Positions 1-7,263 are shown, counted from the stretch's first letter. The stretch: DNA of 10,271 bases from JAOUFP01 sp947085825 (GCA_947085825.1 CAMTXX010000102.1:1-10271), one strand, 5' to 3'. Notes: generated from the sequence alone by a model not told the origin. A program made the numbers and translations.

Positions 1-26
1 GGGTCAGGCTTGGCATTGTGGTATTT
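1..26. repeat. Left arm of a 26-bp inverted repeat
   Basis: The sequence begins GGGTCAGGCTTGGC and ends GTGGTATTT. It matches the reverse complement of 306-331 at 25 of 26 positions; the only difference is position 7 (G here, A in the partner). The arm begins at the window edge, so it may extend further left. It overlaps the first two bases of the stop codon of the RAYT fragment. REP-type sequences flanking RAYT genes are the likely origin (inference). Confidence 0.85.
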
Positions 27-305
27 AAAACAAAGCCCTTTCAAGCAATTGTTTCCTTTTTTCAAGATCGCTGTCTTCTCCTGATCGGCTTAATACCCTC
101 TTTGCAACCTTACTCATAGTGCTTACGTCTCGCTTTAAGCGTCTGCTCAAATCGGTGAGCGACACCCCGCTGACTTCCCTGACCAAATAAGCCGTCATGC
201 CTCGGGCCTCGGATGGACATCTCTGCTTCCCGCCTGCTGCAATCTCTTTTTCCGTCAGTCCATACAGGTTGCCCACGCTATCTGTTATTTCATCGAGTGT
301 CACAC
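25..305 (-). pseudogene. 3' remnant of a RAYT (REP-associated Y1 transposase) gene
   Basis: Reading leftward, about 92 codons remain, ending in TAA at 25-27. The peptide looks like the DnaA-C-like helix-turn-helix tail found at the C-terminus of many REP-associated tyrosine transposases: a GLTEKEI helix, then ARGMTAYLVRE, then the recognition-helix pattern SLTDLSRRLKRDVSTMSK. The whole N-terminal Y1 nuclease domain, with its HUH motif and catalytic tyrosine, is missing. Homology stops where the right inverted-repeat arm begins at 306. An open frame continues to a TTG at 412-414, but those extra 37 residues are read through the repeat and adjacent DNA and look non-native. A stand-alone DNA-binding protein cannot be excluded, but no ribosome-binding site or promoter supports it. 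It lies downstream of lolD on the same strand. The family call rests on motif recognition only. Confidence 0.7.
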
Positions 306-331
306 AAATACCACAATGCCAAGCTTGACCC
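306..331. repeat. Right arm of the 26-bp inverted repeat
   Basis: This is the inverted partner of 1-26 (25 of 26 identical). It lies where the transposase homology breaks off, so it marks the truncation point of the RAYT gene. Together the arms enclose 279 bp, and a transcript crossing them could fold into a long stem. Confidence 0.85.
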
Positions 332-347
332 CGCCATGACCCCGCCA
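326..347. repeat. Tandem pair of the 11-mer TGACCCCGCCA
   Basis: Two exact head-to-tail copies lie at 326-336 and 337-347; the first overlaps the end of the right inverted-repeat arm. The TGACCC core is the complement of the GGGTCA found at both arm ends and again at 375-380. This suggests a short mobile or REP-type motif accumulating at this spot. Confidence 0.7.
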
Positions 348-435
348 CAAACCTTGGGGTTAACTGCATTTTTCGGGTCAAGGGAGAGGGACTTTGCCCA
401 CTCAGTTTTATCAAAGCATCCTAAACAGCTAAGGC

Positions 436-1107
436 CTATATGAACCTGCCGTCCGCCATTTCAAGGATTCTATGGCAGTTGTTCGAGAGGGTTTTGTTAT
501 GGGTGACAATTACAAATGTAGTCCTGTTTTTCCTGTTCAGTTCAATGAAGAGTTCAAAAAGTGCGTTTCCTGTTGCAGTATCGAGGTTGCCGGTTGGTTC
601 ATCGGCCAGTACGATCTTTGGATTCAGCAGGAGCGCTCTGGCAACGGCGACGCGCTGCTGCTCTCCTCCTGACAATTCACCTGGCCTGTGTTTCAGCCTT
701 TTGGAAAGGCCGAGTTCATCAAGAAGCTGCCTTGCCTGTTTTTCTATGTCAGCGTATGGCTTGTTGCTGATAAGTCCGGGAAGCATCACATTTTCAAGTG
801 AATTGAACTCAGGAAGGAGGTGATGGAACTGAAATACGAAGCCGATGCTGGAATTTCTGAACTCTGCAAGCAGGATGTCATCCAGAGAGAAAACGTCCTT
901 CCCCTGAAACAGGACTTTCCCTGAACTGGGTTTATCCAGTGTACCGAGGATATGCAGAAGAGTGCTTTTCCCTGCCCCCGAGGCCCCGACTATTCCGAGC
1001 ATTTCACCTTCTGTTATCGAAAGGTTTATGTCCTTGAGGATGGTGAGCTCTCCGGCTTCTGTTTTGAAGGATTTATGTAGCTGTACAGTTTCTATTAAAT
1101 TACCCAT
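436..1107 (-). CDS. lolD: Lipoprotein-releasing ABC transporter ATPase LolD
   Basis: LolD is the cytoplasmic ATPase that powers LolC/E extraction of outer-membrane lipoproteins from the inner membrane for hand-over to LolA. The 223 residues match the family's usual length. Motifs are complete: Walker A GASGAGKST (41-49), Q-loop Gln93, signature LSGGE (145-149), Walker B IVLADEP (165-171) and H-loop His203. The segment FQFHHLLPEFNSLENV after the Q-loop is typical of the LolD/MacB branch. The start is ATG at 1105-1107, 17 bp after the lolC stop. A clear AGGAG overlaps that stop but sits about 14 nt from the ATG, longer than usual, so translational coupling to lolC is likely (inference). The gene ends at TAG 436-438, and I see no strong terminator between it and the transposase scar. 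It is the last gene of lysS-lolC-lolD. A generic MacB-type ATPase is less likely given the LolC partner. Confidence 0.93.
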   Translation of the reverse strand: MGNLIETVQLHKSFKTEAGELTILKDINLSITEGEMLGIVGASGAGKSTLLHILGTLDKPSSGKVLFQGKDVFSLDDILLAEFRNSSIGFVFQFHHLLPEFNSLENVMLPGLISNKPYADIEKQARQLLDELGLSKRLKHRPGELSGGEQQRVAVARALLLNPKIVLADEPTGNLDTATGNALFELFIELNRKNRTTFVIVTHNKTLSNNCHRILEMADGRFI

Positions 1108-1124
1108 AGCAGTAAATAATGCTC

Positions 1125-2354
1125 CTATTCATACCTCAAAGGCTCTACAGGGTCCATTTTTGCGGCCTGCCAGGCAGGGTATATGGTTGCAAGAAAGGTT
1201 ATTGTTATGGCTGAGACCGATACGGTGATAAAATCAAAGAGGTTCATCCTGACCGGCAGATGGCTTAAATAATAAACATCAGCCGGGAGTTTTATTATCT
1301 GATAGGTATTCAGCATATACCCCAGAACATAGCCGCTCAAAACACCGATAGTCGTCCCGAGGAGACCTATGAATAAGCCCTGAAAGATGAAGATGAGCAT
1401 AATACTTTTATTGGTTGCCCCTATGGCTTTTAATATGGCGATCTCCCTGCTTTTTTCCATAACATTCATAATGAGATTGCTGATGATATTGAATGAGGCG
1501 ACAAGGATTATCAGGACGAGTATAATAAACATCGCAAACTTTTCCAGCTTCAGGGCTGCAAAGAGATTTTTGTTCATCTGCATCCAGTCCATAATATAGT
1601 AGGGAAAGCCCATTTTTGTCTGCAGGCGCTGTTTTATCTCAGAGGTCTTATAAATATCCTGCACCCTGACCTCAATACCTGAGATTGTTCCGCCCATGCC
1701 GAAGAAGTCCTGAGCTGAGCTGATATTTATTAAGGCAAGGCTTGAATCATATTCGAACATGCCGATCTCAAATATCGCGATAACCCTGAATTGTTTGATC
1801 TTCGGAAGCATTCCCATAGGGCCAATCTCACCCATAGGGGAAACGATATTGATTTTATCGTTTATGAAGACCCCGAGGCCGGAGGCCAGTTCTTTTCCTA
1901 ATATGATGCCGGGGATATCGCCCTCTTCTGAGAGTCTTGTAAAGTCGCCGTCTTTGACATGGGAGAGGATTTCGGTTGTTTTTGATTCAGCCTCAAGGTC
2001 AATTCCCCGAAGAAAAACTCCCTGTGTCCTGCTGCCGGAAGATACCATTACCTGTCCGAGGACAAAGGGCGCATAGGAAATTATCTCCGTTTCGCCTTTG
2101 AGCATTTCAGCAGCTTTTTCATAGTCCTGTATCGCCCCTTTATAATCCCTGATGATAATATGGGCAGTGGCCCCGAGGATTTTTTTCTGCAGGTCCTGAT
2201 GGAATCCGCTCATTACCGACAAGACCACGAGCAGCGCCATGACGCCGACCGCGACCCCGCCTATGGAGATTGCGGTGGTTACCGATAGCCCGTGGTATTT
2301 CTTCTTTGATTTCAGATACCGCAGGGCTATGAAAATCTGGTAGGGGAGTTTCAT
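1125..2354 (-). CDS. lolC: Lipoprotein-releasing ABC transporter permease LolC/LolE
   Basis: This is the inner-membrane permease of the Lol system, which takes mature lipoproteins from the membrane and passes them to the periplasmic carrier LolA. The 409 residues fit the family. Layout: one N-terminal membrane helix (about 25-50), a large periplasmic domain (about 52-270), then three helices (about 273-297, 317-347 and 372-394). The cytoplasmic segment SREIAILKAIGAT (302-314) is the conserved coupling region that contacts LolD, and the C-terminus PVEPLRYE is a family hallmark. Only one permease gene is present here, so the complex may use one LolC/E-type protein twice, as proposed for lineages with a single permease (inference); LolC cannot be told from LolE. 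The start is ATG at 2352-2354 with an AGGA just upstream, 9 bp after the lysS stop. Confidence 0.92.
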   Translation of the reverse strand: MKLPYQIFIALRYLKSKKKYHGLSVTTAISIGGVAVGVMALLVVLSVMSGFHQDLQKKILGATAHIIIRDYKGAIQDYEKAAEMLKGETEIISYAPFVLGQVMVSSGSRTQGVFLRGIDLEAESKTTEILSHVKDGDFTRLSEEGDIPGIILGKELASGLGVFINDKINIVSPMGEIGPMGMLPKIKQFRVIAIFEIGMFEYDSSLALINISSAQDFFGMGGTISGIEVRVQDIYKTSEIKQRLQTKMGFPYYIMDWMQMNKNLFAALKLEKFAMFIILVLIILVASFNIISNLIMNVMEKSREIAILKAIGATNKSIMLIFIFQGLFIGLLGTTIGVLSGYVLGYMLNTYQIIKLPADVYYLSHLPVRMNLFDFITVSVSAITITFLATIYPAWQAAKMDPVEPLRYE

Positions 2355-2363
2355 GAAATCCTG

Positions 2364-3839
2364 TTATTTCTCAGGTTTCAGTTGCGGGAAGAGCACAACA
2401 TCGCGTATGGAGTGTGAATTTGTCAGCAGCATGACCATTCTGTCTATGCCTATCCCTTCGCCTGCGGCAGGAGGCATTCCTATTTCCAGGGCCCTTATGA
2501 AATCTTCATCCATTTCATGGGCTTCTTCGTCACCGGCCTCTTTTGCCTGTACCTGCTCAAGAAAACGCTCTCTCTGGTCAAAGGGGTCGTTCAGTTCAGA
2601 GAAGGCATTGGCGATCTCTCTGGCGGATATAAAGAGTTCAAACCTTTCCACTAATGCCGGATTATCAGCCTTTCTCTTGGCAAGAGGAGAGAGTTCAACA
2701 GGATGGTCAGTGATGAATGTCGGCTGGATAAGGAAGGGCTCGACCTTTTCCTTGAATATCTCGTCGAGTATTTTGCCCATTGATGATCCCTTGGGAATAT
2801 TGATCTTATTTGCTATTGCCCATGCTTTTGCCTTTTCCGCATCCGTGAATACCTCGGAGGGGACGCCGTTTTTTTCGAGCGCTTCAAGCATCGGGATTCT
2901 TGGCCACGGAGGGGTGAGGTCAATTTCCGTATCGCCATAAGGTATCTTCAGCGAGCCGGTGGCCTTCATCGCTGCGTAAGAAAATAGTTCTTCTGTCAGG
3001 GACATGAGGAAGTTATAGTCTTTGTAGGCGATATAGAATTCAAGCATCGAGAATTCAGGGTTGTGCCTTGTAGATATGCCTTCATTCCTGAAATTCTTGT
3101 TCAGTTCATAAACCCTTTCATATCCGCCGACCAGGAGTCTTTTCAGATACAGTTCCGGCGCTATTCTGAGATAAAGATCAATGCCGAGCGCATTGTGATA
3201 TGTCTTGAAAGGTTTTGCGGTTGCGCCCCCCGGTATCTGGTGCATCATGGGAGTTTCCACTTCGATAAACCCTCTGGCCTCAAGAAAATCCCTCACAGCC
3301 TTTATAATAATGCTCCTTTTTGCAAAGCTTTCCCTGACCTCCGGGTTTACGATGAGGTCTATATAACGCTGTCTGTATCTTGTCTCGATGTCCTTCAGCC
3401 CATGCCATTTTTCAGGCAGGGGACGGATGGATTTTGTAAGGAGGCTGAAGTTTTCAACTTCAACAGTCAGTTCATTTGTCTTTGTCCGAAACAGTCTGCC
3501 TTTAATGCCGATGATATCTCCGATGTCCAGTTTTTTCAGCAGGTTATGCTTTTCGCCAAGAACATCTCTCTTAAGATATATCTGAATCTTCCCTGTACTG
3601 TCCTGTATATGGGCAAAGGCGGCCTTGCCGAAATCTCTCATAGTCATAATCCTTCCGGCAAGGGAGCAGGAGATATGTTCTGACTCAAGGGCCTCTTTGG
3701 TTGTTTCAGAGTATTTCTTCATCACCTCTGAGGCATGATCTGACGCTTCAAAGGGGTCTCCATAGGGCTTTATACCCATTTCTTTAAGTTCGTTGACTTT
3801 TTTGATTCTTTGTTCGATAAGTTCGTTGATTTCTTCCAC
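2364..3839 (-). CDS. lysS: Lysyl-tRNA synthetase, class II
   Basis: This enzyme charges tRNA-Lys with lysine using ATP, in the cytoplasm. The 491 residues are normal for class II LysRS. An N-terminal OB-fold anticodon-binding domain spans about 58-135 (SLAGRIMTMRDFGKAAF). The catalytic domain follows: motif 1 around 188-200 (ARGFIEVETPMM), the lysine-pocket and motif 2 region including FRNEG (250-254), and motif 3 GEGIGIDRMVM (460-470). All are intact. The start is GTG at 3837-3839, preceded by AGAGGT a few bases upstream; no nearby ATG gives a better start. It is the first gene of the lysS-lolC-lolD operon, and the promoter at 3929-3957 predicts a leader of roughly 80 nt. Pairing of lysS with lolCD is a gene order I recall from Geobacter-like genomes (established knowledge, not checked). 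Confidence 0.97.
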   Translation of the reverse strand: MEEINELIEQRIKKVNELKEMGIKPYGDPFEASDHASEVMKKYSETTKEALESEHISCSLAGRIMTMRDFGKAAFAHIQDSTGKIQIYLKRDVLGEKHNLLKKLDIGDIIGIKGRLFRTKTNELTVEVENFSLLTKSIRPLPEKWHGLKDIETRYRQRYIDLIVNPEVRESFAKRSIIIKAVRDFLEARGFIEVETPMMHQIPGGATAKPFKTYHNALGIDLYLRIAPELYLKRLLVGGYERVYELNKNFRNEGISTRHNPEFSMLEFYIAYKDYNFLMSLTEELFSYAAMKATGSLKIPYGDTEIDLTPPWPRIPMLEALEKNGVPSEVFTDAEKAKAWAIANKINIPKGSSMGKILDEIFKEKVEPFLIQPTFITDHPVELSPLAKRKADNPALVERFELFISAREIANAFSELNDPFDQRERFLEQVQAKEAGDEEAHEMDEDFIRALEIGMPPAAGEGIGIDRMVMLLTNSHSIRDVVLFPQLKPEK

Positions 3840-3928
3840 AATTACCTCTAAATTTATTTTGTATTGTTCATCAAGAAAGGCGATAAGCGATTCTATCCTG
3901 GATGCAAAGGCGTCAGAATAGATTTTAA

Positions 3929-3957
3929 ATTATAAGTATTGTATTTTTTTATTGCAA
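3929..3957 (-). promoter_or_regulatory. Sigma-70-type promoter of lysS-lolC-lolD
   Basis: On the minus strand, TTGCAA (3952-3957) is the -35 box. It is followed by exactly 17 nt and then a perfect TATAAT (3929-3934). Transcription should begin near 3922, about 80 nt before the lysS GTG. The region is strongly A+T rich. TTGCAA is its own reverse complement, so the same box also reads as a -35 for the divergent gene at 4024. Confidence 0.8.
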
Positions 3958-3981
3958 GTTTGCTGTATTTTTTCTTATTTT
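3952..3981 (+). promoter_or_regulatory. Possible promoter of the beta-CASP nuclease gene
   Basis: The palindromic TTGCAA at 3952-3957 followed by 18 nt and TATTTT at 3976-3981 (4 of 6 matches to TATAAT) could drive the gene at 4024. A TACATT at 3986-3991 is an alternative -10 but lacks a well-spaced -35. The call is weak because the region is generally T-rich. Confidence 0.3.
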
Positions 3982-4023
3982 TTGCTACATTAAAACCCTG
4001 TAAAGAATTGAAGGGGTAATACG

Positions 4024-5403
4024 ATGAAAATAAAGTTCCTGGGTGGGGCCAGAACAGTTACAGGCTCCTGTTTCTATCTCAGCAGGGGAGATGTCAGGAT
4101 GCTGGTTGAATGCGGCATGCACCAGGGGCCTGACGCTTATGAGGTCAACAGGAGGGCGTTTGAATTTGATCCTTCTGAGATTACCTGTTTGTTCCTCACA
4201 CATTCACATCTTGATCATATAGGGCTTGTCCCCAGGCTGGTGAAAGAGGGCTTTAAGGGAAAAATTATTACAACAGCCGCTGCTGCCGATATTATTGAAC
4301 TAATGCTCTATGATTCTGCCCATATCCAGGAAAGCGATGCGGAGTGGTATAACAGAAAAGCCTTAGAAGCGAACCAGCAAACTATAGAACCTCTCTATAC
4401 AAGAAAAGATGTGCTTATGGCGCTCCCTCTTATTGAGCGGAAGAAATACAATGAAATAGAAAGTCTTTGTGAGGGTGTTCGCTACCGTTTTGTAGACGCA
4501 GGCCACATACTCGGCTCCGCAACATTAGAACTGTGGTATCAGGACGGTGTCAGTGAAAAAAAGATAGTCTTTTCCGGTGATATAGGCAAAAAGGATAGTC
4601 CTATAGTCCAGGACCCTGTTTTTGTAGAGGAGACTGACTATCTTACTATTGAGTCTACCTATGGCAACAGAAATCACAAAAGTATGGATGAATCTATCGA
4701 TGAACTGGTCAATGTGATCAAAGCGACGTTCAGAAGGGGTGGAAATGTGATCATCCCCTCCTTTGCTCTTGGCAGAACACAGGATTTAATTCTGATCCTT
4801 AACAGACTTGTTAAGGAGGACAGACTGTTCAGGATTAATGTTTACATAGACAGCCCTCTTGCAGAAAAAATCACGAGGGTCTATGTTGCACATCCGGAAT
4901 ATTTTGATGAAGAGGCAAAAATAATATTTAATGTCAACAGCAGGGATGCCCTGCGGATACATTTTACCGGCAGTGTTGAGGATTCCATGGCGCTTAACAG
5001 AATCAGGAAAGAGGCCATTATCATAGCGAGTTCAGGTATGTGCGAAGGCGGGAGGGTCCGTCATCATCTCAGGCATAACCTCTGGAGAGCGGAAAGCAGC
5101 ATAGTCTTTGTCGGATATCAGGCTGAAGGAACGCTCGGAAGAAAGATTGTAGATGGGGAAAAGACCGTGGAGGTGCTTGGTGATAATATACGTGTCAGGG
5201 CCAGGATACATACGCTCGGTGGTTTTTCAGCTCATGCCGGCCAGAGTGAACTGCTCAACTGGATATCCTGTTTTAGCAACAGTCCTGAGATATTTATTGT
5301 ACATGGCGAAGAGAAGGTATCACTTGAATTACAGGCCTTGATTCAAAAGAGGTTTTCCTATAAGACGCATGTGCCGTATAAGGGCGATGAGTATAATATA
5401 TAG
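4024..5403 (+). CDS. Beta-CASP metallo-beta-lactamase-fold ribonuclease (Ysh1/CPSF73-like)
   Basis: This is a predicted two-zinc RNA nuclease of the beta-CASP group (COG1236-like), the family of CPSF73 and bacterial homologues such as Thermus TTHA0252; a role in RNA processing or decay is inferred. The 459 residues show the metal-binding signature THSHLDH (59-65), His161 in DAGHILGS, Asp186 in FSGDIG, and beta-CASP motif A Glu210 in IESTYG. The inserted beta-CASP domain follows (IIPSFALGRTQ at 243-253; ASSGMCEGGR at 335-344). Next come motif B His404 in FSAHAG and motif C His427 in VHGEE, within the C-terminal RNA-specificity segment. No catalytic residue is missing. The start is ATG at 4024-4026 with GAAGGGG about 7 nt upstream. 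It is divergent from lysS, and its stop is 13 bp from that of the convergent phosphoesterase gene. It is not RNase J: it is shorter and lacks that family's C-terminal domain. Confidence 0.9.
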   Translation: MKIKFLGGARTVTGSCFYLSRGDVRMLVECGMHQGPDAYEVNRRAFEFDPSEITCLFLTHSHLDHIGLVPRLVKEGFKGKIITTAAAADIIELMLYDSAHIQESDAEWYNRKALEANQQTIEPLYTRKDVLMALPLIERKKYNEIESLCEGVRYRFVDAGHILGSATLELWYQDGVSEKKIVFSGDIGKKDSPIVQDPVFVEETDYLTIESTYGNRNHKSMDESIDELVNVIKATFRRGGNVIIPSFALGRTQDLILILNRLVKEDRLFRINVYIDSPLAEKITRVYVAHPEYFDEEAKIIFNVNSRDALRIHFTGSVEDSMALNRIRKEAIIIASSGMCEGGRVRHHLRHNLWRAESSIVFVGYQAEGTLGRKIVDGEKTVEVLGDNIRVRARIHTLGGFSAHAGQSELLNWISCFSNSPEIFIVHGEEKVSLELQALIQKRFSYKTHVPYKGDEYNI

Positions 5404-5425
5404 CCGTACTGTTAAATTATACGGC
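5403..5425. terminator. Weak hairpin between convergent genes
   Basis: GCCGTA (5403-5408) and TACGGC (5420-5425) form a 6-bp inverted repeat with an 11-nt loop, spanning the stop codons of both convergent genes. There is no clean T-tract on either side, so it is at best a weak bidirectional terminator or mRNA-end stabiliser. Confidence 0.3.
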
Positions 5426-5941
5426 CAACGTGAGCAGTTCCGGCTTCACGGAGTTGTTCTCTATACGGAGCAGGGCAATTGACACCGGCAACGTAAAGCG
5501 CTTTGGTCCGGCGCTTCCCGGGTTCAGAAAAAGAACATTGTTTCTGTGTTCTATGGCAGGTTCATGGGAATGTCCGCTTATGACAGCGCTGAATCCTGAT
5601 ACCGCAGGATGCAGATCAAGTCTGCCGAGGTCGTGAAGCACATACAACGAAACCCCTCCAATCTCTACCACCTCTGTTAAAGGCAGTCTGCAGGCCCAGC
5701 CGTCTCTGTCAGTATTGCCGCGAACGGCGATTACAGGAGCAATTTTTTCCAGTGAATCAAGCACAGCCGGTGTGCCGATATCACCTGCATGAATAATCAA
5801 GGATACCCCCTCAAGTGCTTTGATCACCTCAGGCCGGAGAAGCCCGTGGGTGTCGGAGATGACGCCGACGAGGCAAGCATCATTTGCTGATTTGGTCTTT
5901 TTCTCTTGTTGGATAGATGTGTTTTTCAATGGAGTTTGCAT
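5417..5941 (-). CDS. YfcE/MJ0936-type metallophosphoesterase
   Basis: This is a small calcineurin-like phosphodiesterase with a two-metal active site; natural substrate unknown. E. coli YfcE acts on artificial phosphodiesters and its relatives differ. The 174 residues carry the complete signature: DTHG (Asp30, His32), HAGDIG (Asp54), RGNTD (Asn76), His103, ISGHSH (His124, His126) and the family tail NPGSAGPKR (140-148). About 22 polar residues precede the first strand (LVGVISD), longer than typical, yet no alternative start codon lies nearer, so ATG 5939-5941 is kept with only a weak GAAG ribosome site. It begins 27 bp after the argC stop on the same strand and is probably co-transcribed. That pairing suggests shared transcription, not an arginine role. 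Confidence 0.88.
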   Translation of the reverse strand: MQTPLKNTSIQQEKKTKSANDACLVGVISDTHGLLRPEVIKALEGVSLIIHAGDIGTPAVLDSLEKIAPVIAVRGNTDRDGWACRLPLTEVVEIGGVSLYVLHDLGRLDLHPAVSGFSAVISGHSHEPAIEHRNNVLFLNPGSAGPKRFTLPVSIALLRIENNSVKPELLTLAV

Positions 5942-5968
5942 TACCGGTCTTCAGAAAATCAGGATAGT

Positions 5969-7027
5969 CTATGGAAAGAGCGCAAGGGCTTCGAGGCCTG
6001 TTGTTTCTTTGAATCCCATCATGATATTCATGTTATGCACAGCCTGTCCTGAGGCGCCCTTGACAAGATTGTCGATGGCAGAGATTATGATCAGCGTATT
6101 TGTACGGGGGATGACCTTTATCCCGATATGGCAGAAGTTCGTTCCTCTGACGTTTTTGATGTTCGGGAATATTCCTTCATCGAGCACATTGACAAACGGC
6201 TCATCCTTATATATCTTTCTGTATATATTCAGGACCGATGCGGTGTCAGTTTTTTTAGACAACCGTGCATATACTGTCGTGAGAATGCCCCTGTCAACCG
6301 GCAGCAGATGAGGTGTGAAGTTAACCTTGATATTTTTGCCGGCGGCAAGAGAGAGTTCCTGTTCTATCTCCGGGGTGTGTCTGTGCGTCCCGATTCCGTA
6401 GGCTTTAAAACCTTCATTCACCTCGCAGAACGAAATCGCAATATCAGCCTTTCTGCCTGCGCCCGTAGTTCCTGATTTGGAATCAATGATAATAGAAGAT
6501 ATATCAATGAGCCTGTTTTTGATTGCAGGCAACAGGGCGAGTATCGCGCTGGTCGGATAACAGCCGGGATTTGCGAGCAGTTTTGCCTTTTTGATACTGT
6601 TTCGGTAAATTTCAGGGAGGCCGAAAACAGCTTTCTTCAAAGTTGACCGGTATTCATGCGGTAAGCCATACCATTCCTGATAAACCTTCGGATCAGAAAG
6701 ACGGTAATCCGCTGACAGGTCAATAACCCGTTTATCATTTGTGAAAAAGAAATTGACCGCTTCCTGCGAGGCCCCATGTGGGAGGGCGAGGAAGAACAAA
6801 TCAGCTTTTTTCAGGAGCTCTATTTTGTTCATGGGTGTATAGGGCAGATTGCTATATTTTTGCAGATGTGGGAATAGGGCGCTGACGCTTTTGCCGGCTG
6901 ACTTCTCAGAGGTTACAGCGGTTATCTTTACCTTTGGATGTCCTGAAAGGATCCGCAGAAGTTCAATTCCCGTATACCCGCTGCCGCCGCAAATTGCAAC
7001 CTTGAGTTTTTCGTCAGTCTTTTTCAT
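5969..7027 (-). CDS. argC: N-acetyl-gamma-glutamyl-phosphate reductase
   Basis: ArgC performs the third step of arginine (ornithine) biosynthesis, the NADPH-dependent reduction of N-acetylglutamyl-5-phosphate to the semialdehyde, in the cytoplasm. With the start chosen here it has 352 residues, the usual length of type 1 ArgC. The N-terminal Rossmann motif is GGSGYTG (14-20), the catalytic Cys156 lies in NPGCYPT, and the active-site histidine region is GTHRHTPEI (213-221). The C-terminal GFKETTGLEALALFP is typical. The frame stays open to an ATG at 7091-7093, but those 22 extra residues lie inside a repeat element and lack homology. ATG 7025-7027 has a good AGGTGA ribosome site a few bases upstream. 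The gene follows rplM-rpsI on the same strand but is separated from them by a terminator and a repeat. No other arg gene is in the window. Confidence 0.95.
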   Translation of the reverse strand: MKKTDEKLKVAICGGSGYTGIELLRILSGHPKVKITAVTSEKSAGKSVSALFPHLQKYSNLPYTPMNKIELLKKADLFFLALPHGASQEAVNFFFTNDKRVIDLSADYRLSDPKVYQEWYGLPHEYRSTLKKAVFGLPEIYRNSIKKAKLLANPGCYPTSAILALLPAIKNRLIDISSIIIDSKSGTTGAGRKADIAISFCEVNEGFKAYGIGTHRHTPEIEQELSLAAGKNIKVNFTPHLLPVDRGILTTVYARLSKKTDTASVLNIYRKIYKDEPFVNVLDEGIFPNIKNVRGTNFCHIGIKVIPRTNTLIIISAIDNLVKGASGQAVHNMNIMMGFKETTGLEALALFP

Positions 7028-7052
7028 AATCACCTGAGCTTTTTCAAAACTA

Positions 7053-7190
7053 TTTAACCACAGAGAACCCTGAGTGAAAGCAATCGAGTGCACAGAGCAA
7101 CTTATTGATTTTTAATAACATATTTTTCTCAGTGTCCCTTTTCTTTTCTCTGTGAACTCTGTGGTTAAACTGCCGTTTTTAGGTTTAACC
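7053..7190. repeat. Fold-back intergenic repeat between rpsI and argC
   Basis: An inverted repeat of 13 bp (TTTAACCACAGAG at 7053-7065, complement at 7157-7169) encloses about 90 bp of A+T-rich DNA. The right arm contains CTCTGTG units 9 nt apart. Beyond it lies an outer segment (7168-7185) whose reverse complement, AACCTAAAAACGGCAGTT, is identical to 8226-8243 in the second element. The argC-side outer segment is absent or degraded. It looks like a non-coding, MITE-like or fold-back repeat; repeats opening with AACCACAGAG are common between genes in environmental genomes (general experience, not checked). It lies between the rpsI terminator and the argC ribosome site, so it probably contains the argC promoter; I see no convincing -35/-10 pair in it. 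Confidence 0.75.
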
Positions 7191-7224
7191 AAAAGAAAAG
7201 GCCCGTTTTAAGAACGGACCCTTT
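7188..7224 (-). terminator. Intrinsic terminator of rplM-rpsI
   Basis: Read on the minus strand, AAAGGGTCCGTT (7213-7224) pairs with AACGGGCCTTTT (7196-7207) in a 12-bp stem with two G-U wobbles and a 5-nt loop, followed by a T-rich run (TTTTCTTTT). On the plus strand the two wobbles become C-A mismatches, so the structure is clearly built for the rpsI transcript. It lies about 40 nt past the rpsI stop. Confidence 0.85.
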
Positions 7225-7263
7225 AATTTTTTTATATCCAGAGCTTCCGCTCCAAGCTGTGAA

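Noticed and set aside
213..443. Plus-strand open frames opposite the RAYT fragment and opposite lolD
   Set aside because: They are antisense to recognisable coding sequence, have no ribosome sites and show no familiar domains.
2353..2940. 195-codon plus-strand open frame opposite lysS
   Set aside because: Serine-rich shadow translation of an intact lysS; no independent support.
3882..3897. Leader hairpin or T-box before lysS
   Set aside because: Only about 4 bp pair, the leader is about 80 nt, too short for a T-box, and no T-box sequence or terminator is visible.
7028..7093. Twenty-two extra residues at the ArgC N-terminus
   Set aside because: The extension lies in the repeat element, has no family match, and a good AGGTGA precedes the ATG at 7025-7027.
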